Counted from the stretch's first letter, positions 1 through 8,928 are shown. The stretch: DNA of 59,885 nt from Streptosporangiaceae bacterium (GCA_025964695.1 JAOPYK010000001.1:1-59885); one strand, 5' to 3'. Notes: generated by a model from the sequence alone, not told the origin. Made by a program: numbers and translations.

Positions 1-2
1 TG

Positions 3-512
3 CTGCTGCTGGTCGCCGGGCACGAGACGACCGCGAACATGATCGCGCTGGGCACCCTGACCATGCTCCAGCACCCCGACCAGCTGGCCGAGCTTCGCGA
101 GGCCGACGACCCGAAGCTGGTCGCCAACGCGGTCGAGGAGTTGCTGCGCTACCTCAACATCACGCATAGCGGCCGGCGCCGGGTCGCCATCGAAGACGTC
201 GAGGTCGGTGGGCATCTGGTCAAGGCCGGCGAGGGCGTCATCGCGGCGAACGACTCCGGCAACCGCGACGAGAACGTTTTCCCCGACCCGGATGGTCTCG
301 ACATCCACCGTCAGGCACGCCACCACATCGCCTTCGGCTACGGCATCCACCAGTGTCTCGGTCAACCGCTGGCGAGGGTCGAACTGCAAGTGGTCTACGG
401 CACCCTCTACCGGCGCATCCCGACGCTTCGGCTGGCCGTCCCGCTGGAAGAGGTCAACTTCAAGCACGACATGCTCGTCTACGGCGTGCATGAACTTCTT
501 GTGTCCTGGTGA
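3..512 (+). CDS. Cytochrome P450, C-terminal part (CYP105-like), cut by window edge
   Basis: Haem-thiolate monooxygenase; only the C-terminal 169 residues are inside the window and the frame is open at the left edge. The first codons encode the I-helix oxygen-activation motif AGHETT, followed by the K-helix ExxR (EELLR) and the haem-binding loop FGYGIHQCLG, whose Cys is the axial ligand. The wording of the haem loop and the following QPLARVELQ resembles CYP105-type actinobacterial P450s. A 3Fe-4S ferredoxin starts 18 bp downstream and a ferredoxin reductase follows, so the three genes form a complete class I P450 electron-transfer set. The substrate cannot be told from this fragment. Confidence 0.93.
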   Translation: MLLVAGHETTANMIALGTLTMLQHPDQLAELREADDPKLVANAVEELLRYLNITHSGRRRVAIEDVEVGGHLVKAGEGVIAANDSGNRDENVFPDPDGLDIHRQARHHIAFGYGIHQCLGQPLARVELQVVYGTLYRRIPTLRLAVPLEEVNFKHDMLVYGVHELLVSW

Positions 513-530
513 GTAAAGGAGCGACTCCTC

Positions 531-728
531 ATGAAGGTCATCATCGATCAGGACAAATGCGTCGCTTCCGGACAGTGTGTGCTGCTGGCTCCCGACGTGT
601 TCGACCAGCGCGACGAGGACGGCGTGGTCGTGCTGCTGCAGGAGAATCCGCCCGGCGAGCTGCACGAGGACGTGCGTCAGGCGGCCAGGGTCTGCCCCAG
701 CCTGGCCATCAGGCTGGAAGAGACGTGA
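531..728 (+). CDS. 3Fe-4S ferredoxin (P450 redox partner)
   Basis: Small 65-residue electron carrier that passes electrons from the reductase to the P450 upstream. It has the single-cluster pattern of actinobacterial P450 ferredoxins: CVASGQC near residue 10, with one Cys of the usual four-Cys set missing, and a distal CP at about residue 55. This predicts a [3Fe-4S] rather than [4Fe-4S] cluster. AGGAG-like sequence precedes the ATG. The reductase ATG lies 2 bp after the stop, so the genes are almost certainly co-transcribed. Confidence 0.93.
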   Translation: MKVIIDQDKCVASGQCVLLAPDVFDQRDEDGVVVLLQENPPGELHEDVRQAARVCPSLAIRLEET

Positions 729-730
729 CA

Positions 731-1900
731 ATGGAGCATGTCGTGGTCGTCGGCGTCTCAGCAGCCGGGCTGACCGCGGCCGAGACGCTGCGCCGCGAGG
801 GCTATGCCGGCCGGCTGACGCTGGTCGGCGAAGAGGATCGGCTGCCGTACGACCGGCCGCCACTGTCCAAGCAGGTGTTGTCCGGCACGTGCGAGCCAGA
901 ACGTACCGCCCTGCGCCGAGAGGCCGATCTGACCGCGCTGGACGCCGACTTCCGGCTGGGCAACAAGGCAACCGGACTCACACTGAAAACGCGGGAGATT
1001 CGGCTGTCCAACGGCTCCACGCTGGGCTACGACGGGCTGGTGATCGCCACCGGAGTCACCCCACGCCGGCTGCCGTTCAACCCCGGCCTCGTCGGCGTGC
1101 ACGTGCTGCGCACCATGAACGACGCGCTGGCGCTCCGCAAGGATCTGCTGTCCGAGCCGACCGTCGTGGTCATCGGCGCTGGATTCCTCGGGACTGAGGT
1201 CGCCAGCGTGGCCCGGGAACTCGGGCTCGACGTCACCCTCGTCGATCCGTTGCCCGCGCCCGTTATCCGTCAGTTCGGCCCGCGGATCGGCGGTATGGTC
1301 GCCACGTTGCACGCCGACCACGGGGTGGTCGTCCGCACCGGCCTCGGCGTCACCGGGCTGGCCGACGGCGGCGGGCGAGTTTCCGGCGTCGAGTTGACCG
1401 ATGGCACGCTGCTGCCGGCGGACGTGGTACTCATCGCGATCGGATCGGTGCCGGCGACCCGATGGCTCACCGGTAGTGGGTTGTCGCTCTCGAACGGAGT
1501 CGACTGCGACTCCCTGTGCCGGGCGGCGCCCGGGGTCGTCGGCGCCGGTGACGTCGCCAGCTGGACACATCCCGGCCTCGGCAGGCGCCTGCGGGTCGAG
1601 CATCGGATGAACGCCACAGAACAGGGCATCGCGGCCGCGAGGACGCTGCTGGGCAGGGGCGAGCCATTCTCGCCGGTGCCCTACTTCTGGACTGATCAGT
1701 ACGACGTGAAGATCCAGGCATATGGCACCTGGCCCCAGGACGCAGACAGCGCCGTCGTTGAGGGCGACCCGGCCGAGGGCAAGTTCATCGCGCTGTACGG
1801 CCTGCAGGGAGCAGTCGTCGGCGCACTGAGCTGGAACATGCCGCGGGAACTTCGCCTCTACCGCCAGCAGGTCGCCGACCGCGCACCGTGGAAGTGCTAG
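731..1900 (+). CDS. Ferredoxin reductase, FAD/NAD(P)H-dependent
   Basis: 389-residue flavoprotein of the putidaredoxin-reductase type that moves electrons from NAD(P)H to the ferredoxin encoded just upstream. An N-terminal FAD-binding Rossmann motif (VVVGVSAAG) is followed by DRPPLSK, an NAD(P)H-binding Rossmann motif VVIGAGFLGTEVA near residue 146 and the FAD-contacting GVVGAGDVA near residue 265. The frame is open further upstream to 509, but the ATG at 731 begins directly with the Rossmann strand and lies 2 bp after the ferredoxin stop, so it is preferred. Length is normal for the family. Confidence 0.92.
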   Translation: MEHVVVVGVSAAGLTAAETLRREGYAGRLTLVGEEDRLPYDRPPLSKQVLSGTCEPERTALRREADLTALDADFRLGNKATGLTLKTREIRLSNGSTLGYDGLVIATGVTPRRLPFNPGLVGVHVLRTMNDALALRKDLLSEPTVVVIGAGFLGTEVASVARELGLDVTLVDPLPAPVIRQFGPRIGGMVATLHADHGVVVRTGLGVTGLADGGGRVSGVELTDGTLLPADVVLIAIGSVPATRWLTGSGLSLSNGVDCDSLCRAAPGVVGAGDVASWTHPGLGRRLRVEHRMNATEQGIAAARTLLGRGEPFSPVPYFWTDQYDVKIQAYGTWPQDADSAVVEGDPAEGKFIALYGLQGAVVGALSWNMPRELRLYRQQVADRAPWKC

Positions 1901-1904
1901 CGCC

Positions 1905-2030
1905 GGCCAGATGCAGGCGCCTGGTGCCGTGCTCGATGAAGACCAGCGCGTACAGGCGCTTGAGCGCGATGGTGTCCAGATGCAAGAAATCGGCGGCGAT
2001 GATGCCCGCAACCTCGCATGATCACGGCAT
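1905..2030 (-). pseudogene. DDE integrase/transposase fragment
   Basis: On the minus strand this stretch encodes IIAADFLHLDTIALKRLY followed by a phrase like LVFIEHGTRRLHLAG. This is the usual wording around the first catalytic Asp of IS481/rve-type transposases. There is no start and no rest of the protein, so it is a relic left between the ferredoxin reductase and the next gene. The remaining ~110 bp before the alpha/beta hydrolase show no gene. Confidence 0.55.
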
Positions 2031-2160
2031 GAGCATCCGCAGGTGAACCGGCGGTAGCTCTAGGTTCCCGTACCCCCCAGGGTTCCTCTGCGGAGGCCGA
2101 GGTGAGAGTGTTCCGCCACCCGAGAAATTAGTTGGCGAGTTGATCAGGAGAAGAATCGCT

Positions 2161-2985
2161 GTGACCAAGGACGTGATTGACATCAAAGGGCAGAAGATCG
2201 CTTACCGTCAGAGCCCGGGTGAGGGACGGGCGGTCGTCCTGGTACACGGCAATTCCTCGTCCTCCCGGACCTGGAGGCACCTACTGGACGGTCCCTTCGG
2301 GCGACGTTTCCGCTGCCTGGCACTCGACCTGCCCGGGCATGGCGAGTCGCCGGCCTTGTCCGAGCCGAGCGGCTACTCGCTGCCCGGCTATGCCGCGGTC
2401 CTTGCCGCCTTCGCCGATGCGCTAGGCGCCGACGAGGCCTTGATCGTCGGCTGGAGCCTGGGCGGCCACATCGCTTTGGAAGCGGCGCCCGTACTCGACG
2501 GCGCGGCCGGCTTCGCCGTCTTCGGGACGCCACCGATCGCGACGGCCGCAGCAATGGCCGACGCCTTCCTGCCGAATCCGGCGATGAACGCCGGTTTCAC
2601 CGCCCAGGTCAGCCCGGAGGATGCCCGGGCGTATGCGACGAGCTTCCTCGCGCCCGGCTCAACGGTACGGCTGGACCCCTTCGTCGCCGACATCCTCGCC
2701 ACCGATGGGGCCGCGCGAGCAGGGCTGGCGGCCAGCCTCGGGGAAGGCCGGTTTCTCGACGAGGTGGCGATTTCGTCCACCCTGCGGCGACCGCTGGCCA
2801 TCCTGCATGGTCAACAGGAGCAACTGGTTCGCCTGGAGTTCCTTCGCAATCTTGCCTTCCCGACCCTGTGGCGTGGCGCTGTGCAGGTCATCGACGGAGC
2901 CGGACACGCGCCGCACGAAGAGGTGCCCGAGACGTTTACAGACCTGTTGGAGCAGTTCATCGCAGACCTTGCGGGTGCCGAATAA
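2161..2985 (+). CDS. Alpha/beta-fold hydrolase
   Basis: 274-residue serine hydrolase; substrate unknown. The HGNSSSSRTW oxyanion segment, nucleophile elbow GWSLGG and C-terminal catalytic His in GAGHAPHEE are all visible. The acid appears in ILHGQQEQ, where Glu would replace the usual Asp. The GTG at 2161 is chosen because CAGGAG sits 10-11 bases upstream; a TTG at 2140 is in frame but lacks this. The gene is convergent with the exported phosphoesterase at 3056-4948, with only about 70 bp between their ends. Confidence 0.85.
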   Translation: MTKDVIDIKGQKIAYRQSPGEGRAVVLVHGNSSSSRTWRHLLDGPFGRRFRCLALDLPGHGESPALSEPSGYSLPGYAAVLAAFADALGADEALIVGWSLGGHIALEAAPVLDGAAGFAVFGTPPIATAAAMADAFLPNPAMNAGFTAQVSPEDARAYATSFLAPGSTVRLDPFVADILATDGAARAGLAASLGEGRFLDEVAISSTLRRPLAILHGQQEQLVRLEFLRNLAFPTLWRGAVQVIDGAGHAPHEEVPETFTDLLEQFIADLAGAE

Positions 2986-3055
2986 TCATCCGGCCAGCTC
3001 AGGCGGCGTGCTTGCACTCGTGGACCGACAGTTCACCTTCCTCGGGTGTCCTCGT

Positions 3056-4948
3056 TCAGCAGGGGATCTGGAAGGACCCGAATCGGAGGTTGTTCGTACG
3101 CGGCTCCGTGGACGGGGCCGAGACTTCGCTGACACGAGCGGCCAAGTGCGCGTTCTTGGCCGAGACGCGGTCGAGAGGCGCCGTGGTCAGCACCTCGTGG
3201 GTGCCGATGAACTTCACGAAGCTCTCGTAGTCGCGGACGTGCCGTACCGGTTTGCTGTACTCGGCGAGCGCGCTGTACCCGTCGCCCTGGACGAAGGTGT
3301 AGGCCATGGTGGCGAGCCGGTACTTCTTGGTGATGTCCAGCGGGCACCCGTCAATGAGCACGTCGGCGGGGTCGACCCGGTCGCCGACCGGCCTGCTCGC
3401 ATCGAAGGTGTAGCGGACGTTGTGCGATACCGCCAGCGGCGCGAACACGACACCGCCGTTCGCACCAGTAGTCCACTGCTGTTCCAGGACGTCGTGGATC
3501 TGCCGGCCGGCGACGGTCGCGGTGACGACCGGGTCGCCGTACCCCACGGCCTTCAACGCCTGTGCGAAGGTGATCGCGCCGTCGGATGTGCCGGCCACGA
3601 GGTCACCGCCGATCACGGCCTTGCCTAAGCGGGGCGCGATGGCGATCAGGGCGAGGTCCGCAGGCACGTTCCGGTACTTGTTGCCGTCGTTCATGGGGCC
3701 GATCGGCTGTCGTCCCGACCAGTACGCCCAGTCGGCGGTCAGGTCCCCCATCGTGCTCTCACCGGCGGCGTTGCGAGCTCGGGTGAAGGGGCCTGTCTGC
3801 CGCCCGATGGGGGTCAGTCCCCGCTGTGCGGTGAAGCCCAGCCAGTAGTCGGCGACCTCCTTGAGCTCCGGGTCCTGTGCCACGTCCTGCGTGTTGGCGT
3901 GGTTGGTCGACACGGTGAGCTCTCTGATCACCTTGCCGGAGCACGGATCGAGCTTCAGGCTGATCTCGTTGATGAGCTGGCCGTTGCACCCGGCCTCGAC
4001 GAACGGGCGCGGCGCTCCATTGGGGTCGGGGACCATCATGTTGAACCGGCTGTGCCAGTGTCCGGTGACAATGGCGTCGATGTCTGGGGAAACCTGCCGG
4101 GCCAGATCGTACGCCGGTCCCGAGGGGTTGCTGCCGCTGTTGTAGTCGCTGCCCGCCACGGCCCCGTCGTGCATGCTGAGGACGATCGCGTTCACTCCGC
4201 GCGCCTTCAGCTCGGCGGCGTACCTGTTGACGGTGTGGAGCTCGTCGAGGGTGGTCAGCGCGGGCTGGAACGATGCGGGGGCCCTCTCCGTCCCGATCGC
4301 GGTGAGATGGATGAAGCCGATGGGCAGGCAGCGTCCGTGCCCTGCGTCCACCCATTCGATGTTGTACGGCGGCACCACCGTGTGGCCGGTCGCCGACCAG
4401 ACCATGTTGGCGCTGTAGTAGCGGAATTCGGCACCGCGGAACCGGCGACCGGTCGATTCGATGAACTCGTCGTCCCAGCCGACCTCGGAGAACGGGATGC
4501 CGCGCTCAATGTGGGCGGTGAGGAACGCGGGCGATCTGTCGAACTCGTGGTTGCCGGCCGAACTGAACCGAAAGTCCATTCGATTCAAGGCCTCGATCGT
4601 CGACTCGTCGGCCACACTCACCGCGTCGAACTCCCAGCCCGAGAACATGTCGCCCGGGCCGAAGAAGATCGAGTTGGGCCGATCGTCGCGGAGTCGTTGC
4701 AGGTGGGCGGCCATGTATCCCACTCCGCCGACCGTCACCCGTGAGCCGCCCGCGCCGGTGATGACACTGCTGCCGTGGAGGTTTCCGTGCAGATCGGTGA
4801 TGTTCAGGAGTTGCACGTCCACGTACTCACTCGCCGTGGCCGCGTCACGGGCGTTCGCCGTCGCGTACGCCGGGGTACCAATCGCTGCCAGGGTGGCCGC
4901 CGCGCCGGTGGACGTCAGAAACGTCCGCCGACTCAGGCCCTGCGTCAT
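3056..4948 (-). CDS. Tat-exported 5'-nucleotidase/2',3'-cyclic phosphodiesterase-like metallophosphoesterase
   Basis: 630-residue secreted enzyme expected to release phosphate from nucleotides or related phosphomonoesters. It begins with a twin-arginine signal (LSRRTFLTSTG, hydrophobic stretch, then AYA). The calcineurin-like N-terminal domain shows the metal-binding set: TDLHGN, GPGDMFSG, SAGNHEFD, and GHWHS further on. The C-terminal half matches the 5'-nucleotidase substrate-binding domain. The ATG at 4948 has GGAG seven bases upstream; an upstream in-frame GTG at 4978 has no ribosome binding site. It stands alone, convergent with the alpha/beta hydrolase. Confidence 0.88.
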   Translation of the reverse strand: MTQGLSRRTFLTSTGAAATLAAIGTPAYATANARDAATASEYVDVQLLNITDLHGNLHGSSVITGAGGSRVTVGGVGYMAAHLQRLRDDRPNSIFFGPGDMFSGWEFDAVSVADESTIEALNRMDFRFSSAGNHEFDRSPAFLTAHIERGIPFSEVGWDDEFIESTGRRFRGAEFRYYSANMVWSATGHTVVPPYNIEWVDAGHGRCLPIGFIHLTAIGTERAPASFQPALTTLDELHTVNRYAAELKARGVNAIVLSMHDGAVAGSDYNSGSNPSGPAYDLARQVSPDIDAIVTGHWHSRFNMMVPDPNGAPRPFVEAGCNGQLINEISLKLDPCSGKVIRELTVSTNHANTQDVAQDPELKEVADYWLGFTAQRGLTPIGRQTGPFTRARNAAGESTMGDLTADWAYWSGRQPIGPMNDGNKYRNVPADLALIAIAPRLGKAVIGGDLVAGTSDGAITFAQALKAVGYGDPVVTATVAGRQIHDVLEQQWTTGANGGVVFAPLAVSHNVRYTFDASRPVGDRVDPADVLIDGCPLDITKKYRLATMAYTFVQGDGYSALAEYSKPVRHVRDYESFVKFIGTHEVLTTAPLDRVSAKNAHLAARVSEVSAPSTEPRTNNLRFGSFQIPC

Positions 4949-5159
4949 TGCCGATCTCCGATCACGAGAAAAATCCACAGAAAAGTAAAGCGATCGAAGA
5001 CTGATTTTTGGTCACCGGCGGTTTACCGATAGGTGAACTTCTTGTGACCTGCGGAAACGCGCAACAGAACGACGATGCGCGGGGCCGTCACCGGCGGGCG
5101 CATCGTCGCCGATCGCCAAAGTCCGCAGTTACCCCGACAGGTAAGGGCCGGGAACCACC

Positions 5160-5843
5160 CCAGGGCCCTGGAGTGTTTGATCTTTGTCCCGGTTTGGTGT
5201 GATCACTCGATCTGGTGGAGCGTGAGGGCTTGGTCGAGGCTGGGGTGGGCGCGGCGGCCGGAGGCGATGTTGGCGTGGCCGGCGAGGTGGAGAGCTCCTC
5301 GGATCAGGTCGCGGATGGAAGCCAGAGCGGCCGGGGTGTTGCGGGTGCGGGGGTGGCCGGCGTCCTCACCGAAGGTCATATCCCGGACCCAGTGGACGAT
5401 GTTCTCCACGGTCGCGTGGCCGCGGGCCCAGGTGGCCAGTTCCTCGATGGTGGCCTGTTCGGCGGTCAGGTCGGTGATCGGGTAGACGGTTTCGGTGCTC
5501 CATCGTTTCGCGCCGAGTTTGCGGCGGCGGCGCTGGATCCGCAGACCCTGAGGGCTACGCGGATCAGGCACCGCCGCCGACCTGGCCAGCAGACTCGCGA
5601 CCTCGCCCTCCCAAGCGAAGACCAGCCGGCACACCCGGATCAAGGCGGGGCACCACAGCAGAGACAGACACCAGCATGGGGGAAGATGAAGCGGCGAGCA
5701 CGGCACCTCGTAGATCGTGAAGCGTAGAGAACTCCATGATCAACCAGTGCCGTGCTCGCCCCACCCGCCGGGGGCACCCCTGGTCGCCGCCACCCAGCCT
5801 TCACCTCAAACCAGGACAAATCTCAAACGCTCCGGGGCCCTGG
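5160..5843. mobile_element. Internally deleted ISAs1-family element with both terminal inverted repeats
   Basis: The ends form an imperfect inverted repeat of about 44 bp. The left end, 5160-5203, starts CCAGGGCCCTGGAGTGTTTG. The reverse complement of the right end, 5800-5843, starts CCAGGGCCCCGGAGCGTTTG. Inside are the two ends of one transposase in different frames. The element is 684 bp, about half the usual length for ISAs1 elements. No convincing target duplication is seen (flanks GGAACCAC and TCCCCCGG). With intact ends it could still be moved in trans by a full-length relative. Confidence 0.8.
5203..5764 (-). pseudogene. ISAs1-family transposase, deleted and frameshifted
   Basis: The N-terminal piece starts at 5764 (MEFSTLHDLRGAV a few codons in) and loses homology after about 40 residues. 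The C-terminal piece is read in another frame to 5203. It has the family wording TETVYPITDLTAEQAT, VENIVHWVRDMTFGEDAG and LAGHANIASG. The catalytic core between the two pieces is missing, so no active enzyme can be made. Confidence 0.8.
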
Positions 5844-5911
5844 TCCCCCGGTCTGGGCGACGGGTGGCTTCGATCTGTGCATCCGTGGGATCTCCTTCCG
5901 GAATGACCTCG

Positions 5912-5974
5912 TTACTTGCATTCCGAAAGCCAGCATGTTATTACCGTAACAGGAGACTTTCGTGACGCAAGTCA
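5912..5974. promoter_or_regulatory. Candidate HxlR operator half-sites upstream of the HxlR gene
   Basis: TTACTTGCA at 5912-5920 and GCAAGTCA at 5967-5974 lie 70 and 17 bp before the HxlR start. The second half-site is identical to the right arm of the perfect palindrome at 10133-10153, at the head of the neighbouring catabolic operon. Shared half-sites suggest autoregulation plus control of that operon. This is inference from sequence similarity only. Confidence 0.45.
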
Positions 5975-5990
5975 GAGTGGAGGGAGCAGA

Positions 5991-6491
5991 ATGCCACGGA
6001 CCGCCACGAACCCGCCCTGCCCGATCGGCAGGGCGGTCGATGTGCTCGGGGATCGCTGGACGTTGCTGATCATGCGCAACGCGACCCACGGAACGACCCG
6101 GTTCGACGAGTTTCGCGAGGAACTGGGCATCGCCGACAACATCCTTTCGGCGCGCCTTTCCAGCCTGGTGGCCGCCGGCTTGCTGACCCGGGTGCCCTAC
6201 CGCGACGGCGGCCGCACGCGCCAGGAGTACCGCCTCACAGAGGCGGGCACCGAGCTCGCGCCGGTGCTGCGTGCGCTGGCCGACTGGGGCACCCGGCACA
6301 CGACGCCGGCGGAGCCGGCCGCGCCCATGCAGTTCCTGCACCGCGAGTGCGGCCACCACCTCAGCCGACCTGAGGTGCACTGCGACCACTGCAGGCGGCC
6401 GGTATCGCGCGAGGATCAGCTGTGGCTGAGGCCCTGGCGGGACAGCGCCCCCTATCCGCTCGCGGCGGCGGTCACCGCCGAGCAGGGCTGA
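5991..6491 (+). CDS. HxlR-family transcriptional regulator
   Basis: 166-residue winged-helix repressor or activator. The family opening PCPIGRAVDVLGDRWTLLI is followed by the recognition region (RFDEFREELGIADNILSARL) and the wing (YRDGGRTRQEYRLT). The tail contains HRECGH and CDHCRRP, a zinc-ribbon-like addition. The ATG at 5991 follows GGAGGGAGCAGA; in-frame codons upstream to 5916 have no family sequence. The gene points towards the end of the operon 6722-10144, which it probably controls through the palindrome at 10133-10153. Confidence 0.88.
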   Translation: MPRTATNPPCPIGRAVDVLGDRWTLLIMRNATHGTTRFDEFREELGIADNILSARLSSLVAAGLLTRVPYRDGGRTRQEYRLTEAGTELAPVLRALADWGTRHTTPAEPAAPMQFLHRECGHHLSRPEVHCDHCRRPVSREDQLWLRPWRDSAPYPLAAAVTAEQG

Positions 6492-6626
6492 ACTCGGAGC
6501 ACACCGCTTTCCAGTAGTCTCCGGCAAGACAGGTGACACCTGGAAAATTGATGACGGCCCAAAGCGGGTCATCCACCAGGTCTGCCGGCCGCCTGCGGGT
6601 ACCGGCACCCGCTGCGCCGACTTCCG

Positions 6627-6716
6627 GAGGTCCTCAAGCGCGAGGACCTCTCCTGGTCGCACCCGTGGCAGACCGTGGTGCCGGCTCCCCTCGCCGCGGC
6701 CGTCACTGCGAACTGA
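6627..6716 (+). pseudogene. Tail of a second HxlR-type gene
   Basis: Thirty codons ending in TGA encode KREDLSWSHPW then PLAAAVTAN. This matches the last 27 residues of the intact HxlR gene just upstream (SREDQLWLRPW then PLAAAVTAEQG). It is therefore the remnant of a duplicated or related regulator whose front was lost. The ~135 bp between the intact gene and this tail hold nothing else recognisable. Confidence 0.5.
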
Positions 6717-6721
6717 CATCG

Positions 6722-7648
6722 CTACAGGGGGTTGACTCGGGCGCCCGGCTCGACGACGGACTCGATGACGCCGAGCCCCTCCACCGTCGTGCGCACCACG
6801 TCGCCCGGCCGCAGCCACGGGTACCGCTCGGCGCCGTGGACGCGGGACAGCTCGAGGATGCAGCCGGTGCCGACTGTGCCCGAACCGATGACGTCACCCG
6901 CCCGCAGCTGCGTGCCGCGTGAGGCGTAGCTGATCATCTGCGCGAACGACCATTGGATTGTCGCCCAGTTGCCCGCGCTGTAGGGCTTGCCGTTCACCGT
7001 GGTGGTCATCGCGGCGTCGAACCCCTTGCCCTGCCTGCGGGGGGCGAGTTCGTCGGGCGTGACCAGGTACGGCCCGAGGCTCGTTGCGGTGTCCTTTCCC
7101 TTGGCCGGGCCGAGTCCCTGGGCCATCTCCTCCTCTTGGAGGTCGCGGGCACTCCAGTCACAAAGGACGGTGTAGCCGCCGATGTGCTTTCCCGCCTCCC
7201 CGACCGGGATGTCACTTCCCGGTTGGCCGATGACCGCGCCGATCTCCATCTCATAGTCGAACGCCCTCGAACCGGGAGCGATCGGCACGGCGTCCTTCGG
7301 TCCGCGCACCGCCGCGGGGTTCGTGAAGTAGAAGACCGGGATCTTGTACCAGACCGGGTCGACGTCCCGGCCGATCGCCCGCATCGACGTCACGACGTGC
7401 TCCTCGAACGCCATGAAGTCCCGGATCGACGGCGGCACCGGAACCGGTGCCCGGAGCACCAGGTCCTTCTCCGGCACTGTCTCCAGCGGGTCGGCAATGG
7501 CCGCTTCGGCAGCCCTTGCCAACACCGCGTCGTCGGCCAGCAGGGAGATCAGCTCTTTCGCTTCCCTGAAGCCATGCAGCACCCCGTCGACGACCACTCC
7601 GATGTGGTCCTGACCGTCCCGTGGGGAGAGGTACGTGGCCCAACGCAG
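6722..7648 (-). CDS. Fumarylacetoacetate hydrolase (FAH) family enzyme
   Basis: About 308 residues. FAH enzymes hydrolyse C-C bonds of acylpyruvates or decarboxylate/hydrate ring-cleavage products with a bound Mg2+. DYEMEIGAVIG carries the family's acidic metal ligands, and GYTVLCDWSARDLQ and GPAKGKD are also typical. A GTG at 7597 is available, but the family opening (RWATYLSP) lies upstream in frame. A CTG at 7648 has GGAAGGAG eight bases before it, inside the end of the CoA-transferase gene. I therefore favour a CTG start; 7597 is the conservative alternative. Last gene of the 10144-6722 operon. Confidence 0.85.
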   Translation of the reverse strand: MRWATYLSPRDGQDHIGVVVDGVLHGFREAKELISLLADDAVLARAAEAAIADPLETVPEKDLVLRAPVPVPPSIRDFMAFEEHVVTSMRAIGRDVDPVWYKIPVFYFTNPAAVRGPKDAVPIAPGSRAFDYEMEIGAVIGQPGSDIPVGEAGKHIGGYTVLCDWSARDLQEEEMAQGLGPAKGKDTATSLGPYLVTPDELAPRRQGKGFDAAMTTTVNGKPYSAGNWATIQWSFAQMISYASRGTQLRAGDVIGSGTVGTGCILELSRVHGAERYPWLRPGDVVRTTVEGLGVIESVVEPGARVNPL

Positions 7649-7651
7649 CGC

Positions 7652-8923
7652 TCACGCTCCTTCCAGGCCGGTTGTGGCGCTCGCCCTGCGGGGACAGACC
7701 AGCGCGTCCTGGTTCCACAGGTCGTCGATCTCGGCCCCGGTGTACCCGAGGTCACGGAGTACCTGGTCGTTGTGCTCCCCCTGGTAGGCCGGGATCCGCT
7801 CCGGCTCGACCTCGGCGCCCTCCACGTCCTGTCCGCTGGCCTTGGTGGTCGAGAAGTGCCAGGGCAGACCCGGAACCGTGATGCGGCCGCCGTCACGGTC
7901 CGGTGTGGTGCGGGTCGCCGACCAGAGCCGGGCCCAGTCGCTTTCGGCCAGGTCCTCGGTGGTTTGGACCCGGCCGGTGGGGATCTTCGCCTCGTCGAAC
8001 TGGGCGTCGAGCGAAGCCATGTCATCGAATGTCCAGATCCACTCCTGGACGATCCGATGCAGCGCGTCGAGGTTCTGCTGCCGGTCCTCGGGCGTCTGGA
8101 AACGCGGGTCGTCGGCGAGGTCCCCGCGGCGCATGGCCGCGAGGTAGAAGGGGAAGGACGTGCTGCCGACGAGGCTCATCGGACTGACGAACTGCTCGCC
8201 ACCTGGCCCGACGAAGAACGCACAGTCGGTGGCGCCGAGGATCGGCAGCTCGGCACCCAGTTCGGTGCCGGACAGGTCAGCGTGCACGCGTTCGTTGACC
8301 GCGACCATCACCGCTGCCATCGCCACGTCGATGTACCGGCCCTCCCCGGTGCGATCACGTTCGTGCAAGGCGGCAAGGACCGCGATCACGGCATGCAGCC
8401 CCGAGTAGACGTCGGCGTGGGACAACGAGTCGCTGTGCAACTGTCCGTCGACCGTGGGGAACTGCGCCGCGGTGATCGCAGTGATGCCCGCTTCGGCCTG
8501 AACGGTCGGGGCGTAGGCCGACCTGGCACGCCACGAGCCGTGTTGCCCGTAACCACTGATGGAGACATACACGACGGACGGGTTGCGGGACGCCACGTCG
8601 GTGTAACCCACGCCGAAGGCTTCCAGGGTGCCCGGCCGGAAGTTCTCGACGATCACATCGGCGGTGTCGCACAGACGCAGCACGACCTCCCTGGATCCAG
8701 GAACGTTCAGGTCGATCGACAGGTTTCGCTTGCCCGCGTTCTGCTGGGCGTAGTAACCGGAGATCTCGCCCTGGTGCGGGAACGCCTTGCGGGACATGTC
8801 GCCGCCGGGCGGCTCGACCTTGATCACCTCGGCGCCCAGGTCCTGCAGCGTCTGCGCGCAATGCGGCCCGGCAAGGACCCGCGAGAAGTCGACGACGCGG
8901 ATGCCGGTAAGCGGTCCGGACAT
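7652..8923 (-). CDS. CaiB/BaiF family III CoA-transferase
   Basis: About 423 residues; transfers CoA between carboxylic acids (or acts as an acyl-CoA racemase-like enzyme). It opens with GPLTGIRVVDFSRVLAGPHC, then GAEVIKVEPPGGD, NAGKRNLSIDL, VIVENFRPG and ADVYSGLHAV, all family hallmarks. The segment where formyl-CoA transferase carries its nucleophilic Asp reads YIDVAMAAVM here, so the catalytic Asp should be placed by structure alignment. The start is ATG 8923 or an in-frame GTG at 8932 that overlaps the enoyl-CoA hydratase stop. It probably activates an acid for the hydratase encoded upstream. Confidence 0.88.
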   Translation of the reverse strand: MSGPLTGIRVVDFSRVLAGPHCAQTLQDLGAEVIKVEPPGGDMSRKAFPHQGEISGYYAQQNAGKRNLSIDLNVPGSREVVLRLCDTADVIVENFRPGTLEAFGVGYTDVASRNPSVVYVSISGYGQHGSWRARSAYAPTVQAEAGITAITAAQFPTVDGQLHSDSLSHADVYSGLHAVIAVLAALHERDRTGEGRYIDVAMAAVMVAVNERVHADLSGTELGAELPILGATDCAFFVGPGGEQFVSPMSLVGSTSFPFYLAAMRRGDLADDPRFQTPEDRQQNLDALHRIVQEWIWTFDDMASLDAQFDEAKIPTGRVQTTEDLAESDWARLWSATRTTPDRDGGRITVPGLPWHFSTTKASGQDVEGAEVEPERIPAYQGEHNDQVLRDLGYTGAEIDDLWNQDALVCPRRASATTGLEGA

Positions 8924-8928
8924 ACGGC

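Noticed and set aside
758-2011. 417-codon minus-strand frame
   Set aside because: Shadow of the ferredoxin reductase; only its first ~35 codons overlap a real transposase relic, which is in a different frame.
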